Below, one piece after another: positions 16,440 to 24,189 of a DNA stretch of 36,550 nt. Position numbers and translations under genes: made by a program. Each line of letters begins with the position of its first letter. Positions within the stretch are counted from its first letter, which is position 1. Source of the stretch: Sphingomonadaceae bacterium (GTDB lineage Bacteria; Pseudomonadota; Alphaproteobacteria; Sphingomonadales; Sphingomonadaceae); contig CANJQJ010000030.1 of NCBI GenBank assembly GCA_947476425.1, forward strand, positions 1 through 36,550, in the 5' to 3' direction. The notes under the pieces were generated by a model. It did not search any database. It was not told the DNA's origin and saw only the letters and a program-made list of their open reading frames with translations.

Positions 16440-17950
16440 GCATCGGCGCTGACAATGATGCGGCCGCGATCGCCGCGCTCGGTGCGGGGCAGCCAGCGCT
16501 CGTCTGGCGGCGCCAGATCGCCGACACCGATACTCCGGTGGCGGCGGCGCTCAAGCTGATCGAGCCCGGCCGGGGCGATTACCTGCTCGAATCGGTCGAG
16601 GGCGGCGCGACACGCGGGCGGCATACGCTGCTCGGCCTCGCGCCCGATCTCGTCTTCCGCGCCGACGGCACCAGCGCGGCGATCAATCCGCGCTGGCTCG
16701 AGGATCGCGACGCCTTCGAGCCCTGCGCCGCCGATCCGCTCACCGCCTTGCGTGCGCTGGTCGCCTCATGCCGGATGGAAGTGCCCGAAGGGCTCCCTCG
16801 CGCGCTGGCCTGCCTCGTCGGATATTTCGCGTATGAAACCGTTGGGCTGGTCGAGAAACTCCCCCGGCCCGCGCCGAATCCGCTCGGCCTGCCCGACATG
16901 CTGTTCGTTCGCCCGACGCTGATCCTGGTCTTCGATCGCCTCACCGATGCGCTTTACATGGTCGCGCCGGTGTGGCCGGGCGCAGGCAATGTCGCAGCCA
17001 AGGTCGCCGTCGCCGTCGAGCGAATCGAGGCCGCCGCTGCGCGATTGGCCGCCCCCCTGCCCGCATCCAGCCGCGATGCGGCCGCGCTGCCTGATGTAGT
17101 GCCGACCCCAGTCCTCCCCGAGGGCGCCTATCGCGAGATGGTGCTCAAGGCGAAGGACTATATCGGCGCTGGCGACATCTTCCAGGTCGTGCTCGCGCAA
17201 CGCTTCACGACACCCTTCCCGCTGCCGCCCTTCGATCTCTACCGGGCGCTGCGGCGGATCAATCCCTCGCCCTTCCTCTATTGCCTCGACCTGCCCGGAT
17301 TCGCGCTGATCGGTTCATCGCCTGAAATCCTCGTCCGCGTCCGCGACAACGAGGTCACGATCCGGCCGATCGCCGGCACGCGCCCGCGCGGCAAGACCGA
17401 GGCCGAGGACACAGCCAATCGCGACAGCCTGCTCGCCGATCCCAAGGAACGTGCCGAGCATTTGATGCTGCTCGATCTCGGCCGCAACGATGTCGGCCGT
17501 GTCGCGACGGCGGGGACGGTCAAGGTCACCGACAGCTACACCGTCGAGAAATACAGCCATGTCATGCACATCGTCTCGAACGTCGTAGGCCAGCTCCGCC
17601 CCGATCGCGACGCGCTCGACGCGCTGTTCGCCGGCTTCCCGGCGGGAACCGTCTCAGGCGCCCCCAAAGTCCGCGCCTGCGAGATCATCGCCGAGCTCGA
17701 ACCCGAGACGCGCGGCGCCTATGCCGGCGGGGTCGGCTATTTCTCGCCCGATGGTTCGATGGACAGCTGCATCGTGCTCCGCACCGCCGTGGTCAAGGAC
17801 GGCGTCATGCACGTCCAGGCCGGCGCCGGCATCGTCGCAGACAGCCAGCCCGAATATGAGCAGCGCGAATGCGAGGCTAAGGCGGGCGCCCTGATGGCGG
17901 CGGCCCGCGAAGCCGTGGCATTGGCGCGCGAAGGTGGCTTTGGCCAGTAG
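16436..17950 (+). CDS. trpE: Anthranilate synthase component I
   Basis: A 504-residue enzyme converting chorismate to anthranilate with TrpG as glutamine amidotransferase partner; first committed step of tryptophan synthesis. The feedback site LLES (YLLESVEGG) is near residue 45. Chorismate-binding motifs are present: IKDYIGAGDIFQVV-like AKDYIGAGDIFQVVLAQRF, IGSSPEILVR, RPIAGTRPRGK, LGRNDVGRVA, YSHVMHIVSNV, FPAGTVSGAPKVRA and QAGAGIVADS. GTG 16436 overlaps the ppiD stop (GTGA), giving translational coupling. trpG lies 2.5 kb away beyond an AEC permease and the ammonium transporter. No leader peptide with Trp codons was seen. Confidence 0.95.
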   Translation: MSIGADNDAAAIAALGAGQPALVWRRQIADTDTPVAAALKLIEPGRGDYLLESVEGGATRGRHTLLGLAPDLVFRADGTSAAINPRWLEDRDAFEPCAADPLTALRALVASCRMEVPEGLPRALACLVGYFAYETVGLVEKLPRPAPNPLGLPDMLFVRPTLILVFDRLTDALYMVAPVWPGAGNVAAKVAVAVERIEAAAARLAAPLPASSRDAAALPDVVPTPVLPEGAYREMVLKAKDYIGAGDIFQVVLAQRFTTPFPLPPFDLYRALRRINPSPFLYCLDLPGFALIGSSPEILVRVRDNEVTIRPIAGTRPRGKTEAEDTANRDSLLADPKERAEHLMLLDLGRNDVGRVATAGTVKVTDSYTVEKYSHVMHIVSNVVGQLRPDRDALDALFAGFPAGTVSGAPKVRACEIIAELEPETRGAYAGGVGYFSPDGSMDSCIVLRTAVVKDGVMHVQAGAGIVADSQPEYEQRECEAKAGALMAAAREAVALAREGGFGQ

Positions 17951-17953
17951 ACG

Positions 17954-18895
17954 GTGCTGCTGACCGTCCTTGCCCTTGTCGGCCCGCTGTTCGGGCTGAT
18001 CCTGATCGGTTTCATCGCCCATCGCCGGGCATGGCTTCCGGCGGGATCGAGCGGCGCGCTCAACGCCTATGTCGTGCATCTCGGCCTGCCCGCCGTGCTG
18101 TTCCGAGTCCTCGCCGAAACCGACACGCGCGAACTGTGGCAGCCCGGCTTCCTGCTCGCCACCGGCGGCAGCATGGCGATCCTCTTCGCCGTCATCCTTG
18201 TGGTGCGTCGTCGCCAGGGGTTCCCGCTTGCCGAAGCCGGGCTCGACGGCATGATCGCGAGCTATCCCAATACCGGTTTCATGGGCATTCCGCTCTGCCT
18301 CGCCGCCTTCGGCCCGACCGGCGCGCTGGCCGCCGCGATCGCCGCCGCCATTCCGGTGACGATCGTGTTCGCCGTCACGATCATGATTATCGAATTCGAC
18401 ATCCACCGCGATCATGCCCTGCCCGCCGCACTCGCCAAGACGGCACGCCAGATCATCTCCAATCCGCTGGTCCTGTGGCCAGTGCTCGGCACTTTCTGGC
18501 ACGCTACCGGGCTCGCCTTGCCCACGCCGGTCCACACCATCGTCAACCTGCTGGCCGATTCGGCTTCACCCTGCGCGCTGGTCAATATCGGACTGTTCCT
18601 CGCCGAAAGCAGCCACACCGGCGGCCATGGCCGGATCGGCCTGCTCGTCGGGATCAAGCTGTTCATCCAGCCAGCGCTGGCGGCCCTCGTCACGCTGGTA
18701 CTGGTTCCGACCCCGCCCGTCTGGGCCAGCGCCGCGATCGTCTTGGCAGCACTTCCGACCGGCGTCGGCCCCTTCATGATCGCCACCCATTATGGCCGCG
18801 ACAACAGCATCCCCGCCCGCGCAATCTTCGCCTCGACGGTGCTGTCGCTCGTGACGCTGACGCTGCTGCTCGTGCTGCTAGGGAGGGGCGCCTAG
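17954..18895 (+). CDS. AEC-family (auxin efflux carrier-like) permease
   Basis: A 313-residue protein of about ten hydrophobic segments, of the AEC/Mem_trans family. Family features are the early VGPLFGLILIGFIAHRR helix, the SYPNTGFMGIPL motif with its unwound-helix Asn-Thr-Gly-Phe, and the second-half LPTGVGPFMIATHYG motif. Bacterial members move malonate, malate or other organic acids; the substrate here is not determined. The start is GTG 17954, three bases after the trpE stop, so it is probably in the ppiD-trpE transcript. It is convergent with amt across a repeat-bearing gap of about 230 bases. Confidence 0.87.
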   Translation: MLLTVLALVGPLFGLILIGFIAHRRAWLPAGSSGALNAYVVHLGLPAVLFRVLAETDTRELWQPGFLLATGGSMAILFAVILVVRRRQGFPLAEAGLDGMIASYPNTGFMGIPLCLAAFGPTGALAAAIAAAIPVTIVFAVTIMIIEFDIHRDHALPAALAKTARQIISNPLVLWPVLGTFWHATGLALPTPVHTIVNLLADSASPCALVNIGLFLAESSHTGGHGRIGLLVGIKLFIQPALAALVTLVLVPTPPVWASAAIVLAALPTGVGPFMIATHYGRDNSIPARAIFASTVLSLVTLTLLLVLLGRGA

Positions 18896-18910
18896 AATAG
18901 GATGAGGTCA

Positions 18911-18980
18911 GGTTGAATACCTCCCTCCCCCCTTTTTCGTCATCCCGGCGGACGCCGGGATCCACGTTCGGTTGAATACC
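18911..18980. repeat. Half REP unit flanked by 11-bp direct repeats
   Basis: A single 27-base palindromic unit (18938-18964, stem ATCCCGGCG-GA-CGCCGGGAT) belongs to the family at 14298. It is bracketed by GGTTGAATACC at 18911-18921 and again at 18970-18980. The region lies between the convergent AEC permease and amt genes. The direct repeats may be a target duplication or part of the repeat unit itself. Confidence 0.7.
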
Positions 18981-18983
18981 CCC

Positions 18984-19096
18984 CCGCTCATCCTGAGGAG
19001 GGGCTGAGCCTGTCGAAGCCCCGTCTCGAAGGACTGCACCGGAGCGTCCTTCGAGACGCCATTTCGACAGGCTCAATGGCTCCTCAGGATGAGCGG
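18984..19096. repeat. Palindromic dispersed repeat, copy 2 (AEC-amt gap)
   Basis: A 113-base palindrome closely related to 13342-13442. Outer arms are CCGCTCATCCTGAGGAGG and CTCCTCAGGATGAGCGG, with inner arms CTGAGCCTGTCGA and TCGACAGGCTCA, and a central stem CGTCTCGAAGGAC / GTCCTTCGAGACG with a 12-base loop. The arms match better than in copy 1. It sits between two convergent gene ends, where it would fold in either transcript. Confidence 0.85.
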
Positions 19097-19128
19097 ATAA
19101 GGAGATAAAAAAGCCCGGACGCTCAGCC

Positions 19129-20352
19129 TCAATCGAACTCGTACGCCCGCTCGCCATGACTCGTGACATCGAGTCCGTCATGCTCGGCCTCAGCGTCGAC
19201 TCGCATCGGGATCGCCAGCGCGGCGAGCTTCGCCAGCACGAACGTCGCGATTGCCGACCAGAGCGCCGTAACGGCCACGCCAAGCACCTGCGCGCCGAAC
19301 TGGTCGCCAATGTCGAGCCCCGCCGCCAGTCCACGCCCGCCGAGCAGCGGGCTCGCAAAGAACGCAAGGAGCAGCGAGCCAGTCATGCCGCCGACGCCGT
19401 GCACCGCGAACACGTCGAGCGAATCGTCGATCTTCCACTTCTGCTTCATCGCCAGCACCGCGCCGAAGCAGATCAGCGTACCCGCCGTACCGATCAGCAC
19501 CGCCGCCGCCGGCGAGACATAGCCAGCGCATGGCGTGATCGTCGCCAGCCCGGCGATCGCGCCGGTGACGAGGCCGACCGAGGTCGCTTTGCGGATCTTG
19601 ATCCATTCGAGCAGGCCCCAGACCAGCGCCGCGCTCGACGCCGCGAGGTGGGTGGCAAGCAATGCGGAACCAGCCACGTCGGTTGCCGCCAACGCTGAGC
19701 CGCCGTTGAAGCCGAACCAGCCGACCCACAGCATGCCGGCACCAACCATCGTCAGCGCCGGGCTGTGCGGCTGGATCATGTGCTGCGGGAAGCCCTTGCG
19801 CTTGCCGATCAGGATTGCGAGCACAAGCGCCGAGATGCCAGCGGTCGTATGGACGACGATGCCGCCCGCGAAATCCATCACGCCACGCTGCGCCATCCAG
19901 CCGCCGCCCCAGATCCAGTGCGCGACCGGGATGTAGACGACGAACATCCACAGCGCCGAGAACAGCATCATCCAGCCGAAGCGAACGCGCTCGGGGAAGG
20001 CGCCCACGATCAGCGCCGGGGTGATCACCGCAAAGGTCATCTGATACAGCGCGAAGACGTTTTCGGGGATGGTGAGGCCGGATCGCACCTTGTCCATGTT
20101 GCCAAGCCACGCGCGACTGAAATCCCCGAGCCACGGCGTTCCGGTCGTGAAGACCAGGCTGTAGCCGCATGCGAACCATATCAACGACATCGCCGCCGCG
20201 AGCGCGAAGCAGTGCATCAGCACCGACAGCATGTTCTTCGATCGGACGAGGCCGCCATAGAACAGCCCGAGCCCCGGCAGCGTCATGAACAGCACGAGTG
20301 CGGAACACAAAAGCAGGAAGGCGGTATCGCCCCCGTTCGCAACCGCAGCCAT
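19129..20352 (-). CDS. amt: Ammonium transporter (Amt/MEP/Rh family)
   Basis: A 407-residue channel-like ammonium transporter of the inner membrane, about eleven helices. Family marks are GDTAFLLLCSALVLFMTLPG and GLFYGGLVRSKN at the N-terminus, the signature DFAGGIVVHTTAGISALV containing the first pore histidine, and VFAVHGVGGMTGSLL with the second. The C-terminal tail (LDVTSHGERAYEF) is the segment that usually contacts GlnK. No glnK is adjacent, which is unusual. ATG 20352 has AAGGGGAGGGGG upstream as ribosome-binding site. The frame stays open far upstream, over trpG and trpD on the opposite strand; that extension is a shadow. It is divergent from trpG. Confidence 0.94.
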   Translation of the reverse strand: MAAVANGGDTAFLLLCSALVLFMTLPGLGLFYGGLVRSKNMLSVLMHCFALAAAMSLIWFACGYSLVFTTGTPWLGDFSRAWLGNMDKVRSGLTIPENVFALYQMTFAVITPALIVGAFPERVRFGWMMLFSALWMFVVYIPVAHWIWGGGWMAQRGVMDFAGGIVVHTTAGISALVLAILIGKRKGFPQHMIQPHSPALTMVGAGMLWVGWFGFNGGSALAATDVAGSALLATHLAASSAALVWGLLEWIKIRKATSVGLVTGAIAGLATITPCAGYVSPAAAVLIGTAGTLICFGAVLAMKQKWKIDDSLDVFAVHGVGGMTGSLLLAFFASPLLGGRGLAAGLDIGDQFGAQVLGVAVTALWSAIATFVLAKLAALAIPMRVDAEAEHDGLDVTSHGERAYEFD

Positions 20353-20420
20353 GTCGCCCCCTCCCCTTATATTTCTCGGGGCACGCTCTAATGCGGTTTT
20401 CGTGTAAAGCAACATTGTGA

Positions 20421-20448
20421 TTGAGACGAAAGCGGCAGATGCGATAAT
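20421..20448 (+). promoter_or_regulatory. Candidate sigma-70 promoter for trpGDC
   Basis: TTGAGA (20421-20426) and GATAAT (20443-20448) are 16 bases apart and end 36 bases before the trpG ATG. They lie in the 132-base amt/trpG divergent gap. No Trp-rich leader or attenuator fits in the remaining space. Confidence 0.45.
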
Positions 20449-20484
20449 TGCCAAGCCGCGGCCGATGCTCCAAAGAGCGAGGCC

Positions 20485-21072
20485 ATGATCCTCGTCATCG
20501 ACAATTACGACAGTTTCACCTGGAACCTGGTCCATTATCTCCAGCAGCTTGGCGCTGACGTGGAGGTCGTTCGCAACGACGCGATGTCGGCCGGTCAGGC
20601 GATTTCCTCGGGCGCACAGGGCTTCCTGATCTCGCCCGGACCCTGCACGCCAACCGAAGCTGGCATCTCGCTCGAACTCGTCGGCGCCTGCGCGAAGGCC
20701 GGCAAGCCGCTGTTCGGCGTCTGCCTCGGCCACCAGTCGATCGGCCAATATTTCGGAGGCAGGGTCGTCCGCGCACGGGAGCTGATGCACGGCAAGACAT
20801 CGCTGGTCACCCACGATGGCACTGGCGTCTTCGCTGGCATCCCCTCGCCCTTCACGGCGACCCGCTATCATTCGCTCGTCGTCGAGGACATTCCGGACGA
20901 TCTCGTCGCCAACGCCTGGTCCGAGGATGGCACCGTGATGGGCTTTCGCCACCGCACGCTCCCAATCCACGGCGTCCAGTTCCACCCGGAGAGCATCGCC
21001 ACCGAGCACGGCCACGATCTCATCGCCAATTTCCTCCGCGAAACCGGGGTCCAGGTGAAGGCGCTGGCGTGA
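20485..21072 (+). CDS. trpG: Anthranilate synthase component II (glutamine amidotransferase)
   Basis: A 195-residue class I glutaminase supplying ammonia to TrpE. It opens MILVIDNYDSFTWNLVHYL and has the oxyanion region SPGPCTPTEAG. The nucleophile is Cys80 in FGVCLGHQSIG, and the His/Glu pair lies in VQFHPESIATEHG. Full length, unfused. It could double as PabA for folate, as in some bacteria, but its place in front of trpD and trpC favours tryptophan. The stop overlaps the GTG of trpD. Confidence 0.95.
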   Translation: MILVIDNYDSFTWNLVHYLQQLGADVEVVRNDAMSAGQAISSGAQGFLISPGPCTPTEAGISLELVGACAKAGKPLFGVCLGHQSIGQYFGGRVVRARELMHGKTSLVTHDGTGVFAGIPSPFTATRYHSLVVEDIPDDLVANAWSEDGTVMGFRHRTLPIHGVQFHPESIATEHGHDLIANFLRETGVQVKALA

Positions 21073-22052
21073 CCCTGCCCGACAGCAGCCGCCCGCTCGA
21101 TCGCGCGACGGCCGATGCAGCCTTCGCCGCCATGCTCGACGGCCACGCCTCCGACGACGAGATGTTCGCCTTCCTCGCCGCGATGGCTGAGCGCGACGAG
21201 ACCAGCGTCGAGATCGCCGCCGCCGCCCGCGCAATGCGGGCCCGCATGATACGCGTCAAGGCGCCCGAAAACGCGATCGATGTCTGCGGCACCGGCGGCG
21301 ACGGCGCGCACAGCCTGAACGTCTCGACCGCAGTGGCGATCGTCGTCGCCGCGACCGGCATTCCCGTCGCCAAGCATGGCAATCGCGCAGCTTCCTCGAA
21401 GGCGGGTGCCGCCGACACGCTCGAAGCGCTCGGGCTCGATCTCGATCGGGCTTCGGAACGTGCCGAGGAAAGCCTCGCCGATCTCGGCATCGCCTTCCTC
21501 TTCGCGCAGAAGCACCACCCGGCGCTCGCCCGCCTCGGTCCGATCCGCAAGCAGATCGCCCGCCGTACGGTGTTCAACCTCACCGGCCCGATCTGCAATC
21601 CAGCTGGAGTCACGCGCCAGCTGATCGGCGTCGCGCGGCCCGATTTCCTGCCGGTCTATGCCGAAGCGATCGTCGAACTTGGCACCTTGTCGACAATGCT
21701 TGTCGCGGGCGACGAGCCGCTCGACGAACTCTCGATCGCCGGTCCGAGCACGATCGTCCGCATCGGCGCATGCGGATCCGGGTCGGCCCGCATCACTAGC
21801 GCCGACGCCGGCCTCCCGGCGCATCCACTCGAAGCGATTCGCGGCGGGGATGCCGCCTACAACGCCGCCGCGCTTCGCCGCCTGCTGATGGGCGAACAAG
21901 GCGCCTATCGCGACGCAGTCCTCCTCAACGCCGCTGCGGCGCTCATCGTGGCCGGCGAGGCCGGCAACCTGCGCGAGGGCGTCGAGGAAGCCGCCGAATC
22001 GATCGACAAGGGGCTCGCGAAAGCGCTGCTGGATTGCTGGATCGCGTTTTAG
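21069..22052 (+). CDS. trpD: Anthranilate phosphoribosyltransferase
   Basis: A 327-residue enzyme joining anthranilate and PRPP. The PRPP-binding loop is DVCGTGGDGAHSLNVST (residues 71-87), followed by KHGNRAASSKAGAAD and the glycine-rich NLTGPICNPAGV. GTG 21069 overlaps the trpG stop (GTGA). Length is typical. The stop is followed by repeats and the IS30 element, so trpC is now 1.3 kb downstream instead of adjacent. Confidence 0.95.
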   Translation: MTLPDSSRPLDRATADAAFAAMLDGHASDDEMFAFLAAMAERDETSVEIAAAARAMRARMIRVKAPENAIDVCGTGGDGAHSLNVSTAVAIVVAATGIPVAKHGNRAASSKAGAADTLEALGLDLDRASERAEESLADLGIAFLFAQKHHPALARLGPIRKQIARRTVFNLTGPICNPAGVTRQLIGVARPDFLPVYAEAIVELGTLSTMLVAGDEPLDELSIAGPSTIVRIGACGSGSARITSADAGLPAHPLEAIRGGDAAYNAAALRRLLMGEQGAYRDAVLLNAAAALIVAGEAGNLREGVEEAAESIDKGLAKALLDCWIAF

Positions 22053-22183
22053 GCCCGGCGGCAGACCATCATCCATGCGTCCCCGCCGTCATCCCGACGC
22101 TCCCGTTTCGTCATCCCGGCGGACGCCGGGATCCACGATGCGGTGGTTATTCGATCGCGAGAACTGTGGGTCCCATGGATCCC

Positions 22184-23218
22184 CTAAATCCGCAAACCAA
22201 GTGCAACACCAGCTTAAGGTGTTGCCATGGGACAACATTACGACCAGCTCTCGCTTGAGGAACGATGCGCGATTGCCCGGCTTCGCGACGCCGGGCAATC
22301 GCTCCGGCAAATCGCGGCAGCTCTGGATCGCCCGCCATCGACAATCTCTCGGGAGCTGAAGCGCAACAGCGGCAGCACGGTGGGCTACAGGCCCGGCTAT
22401 GCCCAGGAGCAGACCCGCGCCCGCCGCTGGTCGGGGATGCGGCTCGAACGTGACGATGCCCTGCGCGATATCGTGCTGGACCGGCTCGCCGCGGGCTGGT
22501 CACCCGAGCAGGTGGCAGGCCGCCTGGCACGCGAGGCCGGTCGCCGTCTCATCAGCGACGACAGCATCTACCGCTTCGTCTACGCCCAGATCCGCCGCAC
22601 CAACGACTCTCGCTGGCGCCTCTATCTGCCGCGCGCCAAGGCAAGGCGCGGCTGGCGCGGCAAGCGCGGCGGATCCCCCGCCGACTTCATCAAGCAGCGC
22701 CGGTCGATCAGCGAACGTCCCGTCGAGGCGTCCGATCGCCGCACACCCGGCCACTGGGAAGCCGACTACATGCTCTTTGCAACCTACGGGCAGACGCTGC
22801 TCGTCGCGCATGAACGCACCTCGCGCATCCTCCTGATCACGCGCCCCCCCAATCGCAAGGCCGAGCCCACCGCAAACGCGCTCGCCGGCCTGCTCGCCCC
22901 GCTGCCCCAGAGCGTGCGCCAGACGCTCACCTTCGACAATGGAACCGAGTTCGCTCGCCATCACGCGCTCCACCGACAGCTCGGCATCCACACCTTCTTC
23001 TGCGACCCCCACAGCCCATGGCAGAAAGGCGGCGTCGAAAACACCATCGGACGCCTGCGACGCTACATGCCCCGCGCCACCAATCTCGACGCCATCTCGC
23101 CAGACCAACTCGACGATCTCGCGCGCGCCTACAACGCCACTCCCAGAAAATGCCTCGACTTCAATACCCCAGCCGAGGCATTCTCAATCCACCCGTTGCA
23201 CTTCGAATGCGAATCCAC
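22184..23218 (+). mobile_element. IS30-family insertion sequence, complete (about 1035 bp)
   Basis: A single transposase gene is enclosed by imperfect inverted ends. The left end reads CTAAATCCGCAAACCAAGTG (22184-22203) and then CAAC. The reverse complement of the right end reads GTGGATTCGCATTCGAAGTG and then CAAC. About 16 of 24 positions match, best in the inner part. ATCCC occurs on both flanks (22179-22183 and 23219-23223) as the apparent target duplication. Five bases is longer than the 2-3 usual for the family, so the true boundary may be shifted a few bases. It sits inside a REP palindrome between trpD and trpC. Confidence 0.82.
22203..22225 (+). promoter_or_regulatory. Hairpin immediately before the IS30 transposase start
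   Basis: GCAACACC (22203-22210) and GGTGTTGC (22218-22225) form a perfect 8-bp stem with loop AGCTTAA, ending one base before the ATG. It overlaps the inner part of the left inverted repeat. In transcripts entering from trpD it would occlude initiation, and no Shine-Dalgarno is exposed. Such hairpins are known to damp transposase synthesis from read-through mRNA in several IS families; that role here is inferred. Confidence 0.6.
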
Positions 23219-23240
23219 ATCCCGACTTTCGTCGGGATGA
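22227..23240 (+). CDS. IS30-family transposase
   Basis: A 337-residue DDE transposase. The N-terminal helix-turn-helix is LSLEERCAIARLRDAGQSLR and IAAALDRPPSTISRELKRN. The catalytic triad is Asp180 (HWEADYM), Asp237 (TFDNGTEF) and Glu271 (GGVENTIGRLRRYMPR), with the D-to-E gap of 33 residues expected for IS30. The frame is intact, so the element may be active. The last residues (about 332-337) and the stop codon lie beyond the predicted right end and are encoded by the flanking REP palindrome. Initiation is at ATG 22227 just after a hairpin. Confidence 0.93.
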   Translation: MGQHYDQLSLEERCAIARLRDAGQSLRQIAAALDRPPSTISRELKRNSGSTVGYRPGYAQEQTRARRWSGMRLERDDALRDIVLDRLAAGWSPEQVAGRLAREAGRRLISDDSIYRFVYAQIRRTNDSRWRLYLPRAKARRGWRGKRGGSPADFIKQRRSISERPVEASDRRTPGHWEADYMLFATYGQTLLVAHERTSRILLITRPPNRKAEPTANALAGLLAPLPQSVRQTLTFDNGTEFARHHALHRQLGIHTFFCDPHSPWQKGGVENTIGRLRRYMPRATNLDAISPDQLDDLARAYNATPRKCLDFNTPAEAFSIHPLHFECESTSRLSSG

Positions 23241-23310
23241 CGAAGGGGGGCGTCGGGATGACGAAAGGGGAGCGTCGCGATGACGGGAAGCAGGTGTCGG
23301 GATGACGAGA
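23231..23310 (+). repeat. Four degenerate 21-22 bp tandem half-REP repeats
   Basis: GTCGGGATGACG or one-base variants recur at 23231, 23252, 23274 and 23296, separated by purine-rich GAAGGGG-type sequence. The periods are 21, 22 and 22 bases. Similar but more decayed copies flank the 14298 element on its left. They appear to be outward extensions of the REP element. No gene is present from here to trpC at 23398. Confidence 0.75.
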
Positions 23311-23397
23311 AGCCACGAAACCTCGTTTCTCATTTCACCATTCGATAAGAAAAGGGATTCCTGCTTTCGCCGAAATGGCGCTACTGGCTGAACCAGC

Positions 23398-24189
23398 ATG
23401 ACCAACAAGCTCACAGAAATATGCGACGCAAAGCGCGTCCACGTTGCCGGAAGGATGGCCGAAACCCGTTTCGCCGAGCTCGAGGATCGCGCGCGCGCAG
23501 CATCCGCGCCGCGCGGCTTTCGTGCGGCACTCGATCGCAAGGCCGCCGCCGGATACGGGCTGATCGCCGAGATCAAGAAGGCCTCGCCGTCGAAAGGCCT
23601 GATCCGCGCTGATTTCGATCCACCTGCCCACGCCCGCGCCTATCAGGCAGGCGGCGCCGCCTGCCTCTCGGTGCTGACGGACGCTCCCTATTTCCAGGGC
23701 AATGACGATTATCTCGTCGCCGCCCGCGCAGCATGCGACCTGCCCTGCCTCCGCAAGGATTTCATGGTCGATCCCTGGCAGGTCACCGAAGCACGCGCAT
23801 TGGGCGCCGATGCGATCCTGATCATCGTCGCCGCGCTCACCGATACGGAAATGGCCGAGATCGAGGACGAGGCGCTTCGCTGGGGCATGGATGCGCTCGT
23901 CGAAGTGCATGATGGCGATGAACTCGAACGCGCGCTCAGGCTGAAATCCCGCCTGATCGGCGTGAACAACCGCGATCTCAGGGATTTTTCGGTCGATTTT
24001 GCGCGCACCTATGAACTGGTCGGCCATGCCCCCGAAGGCTGCACCTTCGTCGCCGAGAGCGGCATCACCGGCAAGGCCGATCTCGATGCTATGGCCGAAC
24101 ATGGCGTACGCTGCTTCCTCGTCGGGGAAACGCTGATGCGCCAGGCCGATGTCGAGGCCGCCACGCGCAACCTGTTGACCGGCCGATGA
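23398..24189 (+). CDS. trpC: Indole-3-glycerol-phosphate synthase
   Basis: A 263-residue TIM-barrel enzyme, not fused to TrpF. Motifs are [15 protein letters not shown] (catalytic lysine), [25 protein letters not shown] (second lysine), [15 protein letters not shown] and [11 protein letters not shown] 23398 matches the family N-terminus. The gene should follow trpD directly, but IS30 and repeats separate them here. Its stop overlaps moaC by four bases. Confidence 0.95.
   Translation: MTNKLTEICDAKRVHVAGRMAETRFAELEDRARAASAPRGFRAALDRKAAAGYGLIAEIKKASPSKGLIRADFDPPAHARAYQAGGAACLSVLTDAPYFQGNDDYLVAARAACDLPCLRKDFMVDPWQVTEARALGADAILIIVAALTDTEMAEIEDEALRWGMDALVEVHDGDELERALRLKSRLIGVNNRDLRDFSVDFARTYELVGHAPEGCTFVAESGITGKADLDAMAEHGVRCFLVGETLMRQADVEAATRNLLTGR

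Larger units (their letters stand above)
22109..23242. repeat. Composite REP-like element, second copy, split by IS30
   Basis: Unit A (22109-22135) has stem ATCCCGGCG-GA-CGCCGGGAT. After 40 bases, TGGATCCC (22176-22183) starts unit B, which is interrupted by the IS30 element and resumes with ATCCCGAC at 23219. Removing 22184-23223 restores a 27-base unit that is the exact reverse complement of 14298-14324. The restored element matches the reverse complement of the 14298-14391 copy in layout and length (94 bases). The part from 23219 to 23242 is the right remnant. Confidence 0.85.

Noticed and set aside
16380-16440. Trp leader peptide and attenuator before trpE
   Set aside because: trpE starts within the ppiD stop codon; there is no leader ORF with Trp codons or terminator.
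19190-20473. 427-codon minus-strand ORF in another frame over amt
   Set aside because: The ammonium transporter motifs are in the other frame; this one is a shadow.
20353-20484. Sigma-54 promoter for amt
   Set aside because: A TGGCA followed by GCA is present on the minus strand, but the GG-to-GC spacing is two bases too short for a sigma-54 site.
20353-21234. Upstream extension of the amt frame over trpG and trpD
   Set aside because: The transporter begins at ATG 20352 with a ribosome-binding site. The upstream part is Arg-rich and antisense to trpG/trpD.
23231-23310. CRISPR-like array
   Set aside because: Units are 21-22 bp in total with no unique spacers; they are degenerate extensions of the REP element, and no cas genes are present.
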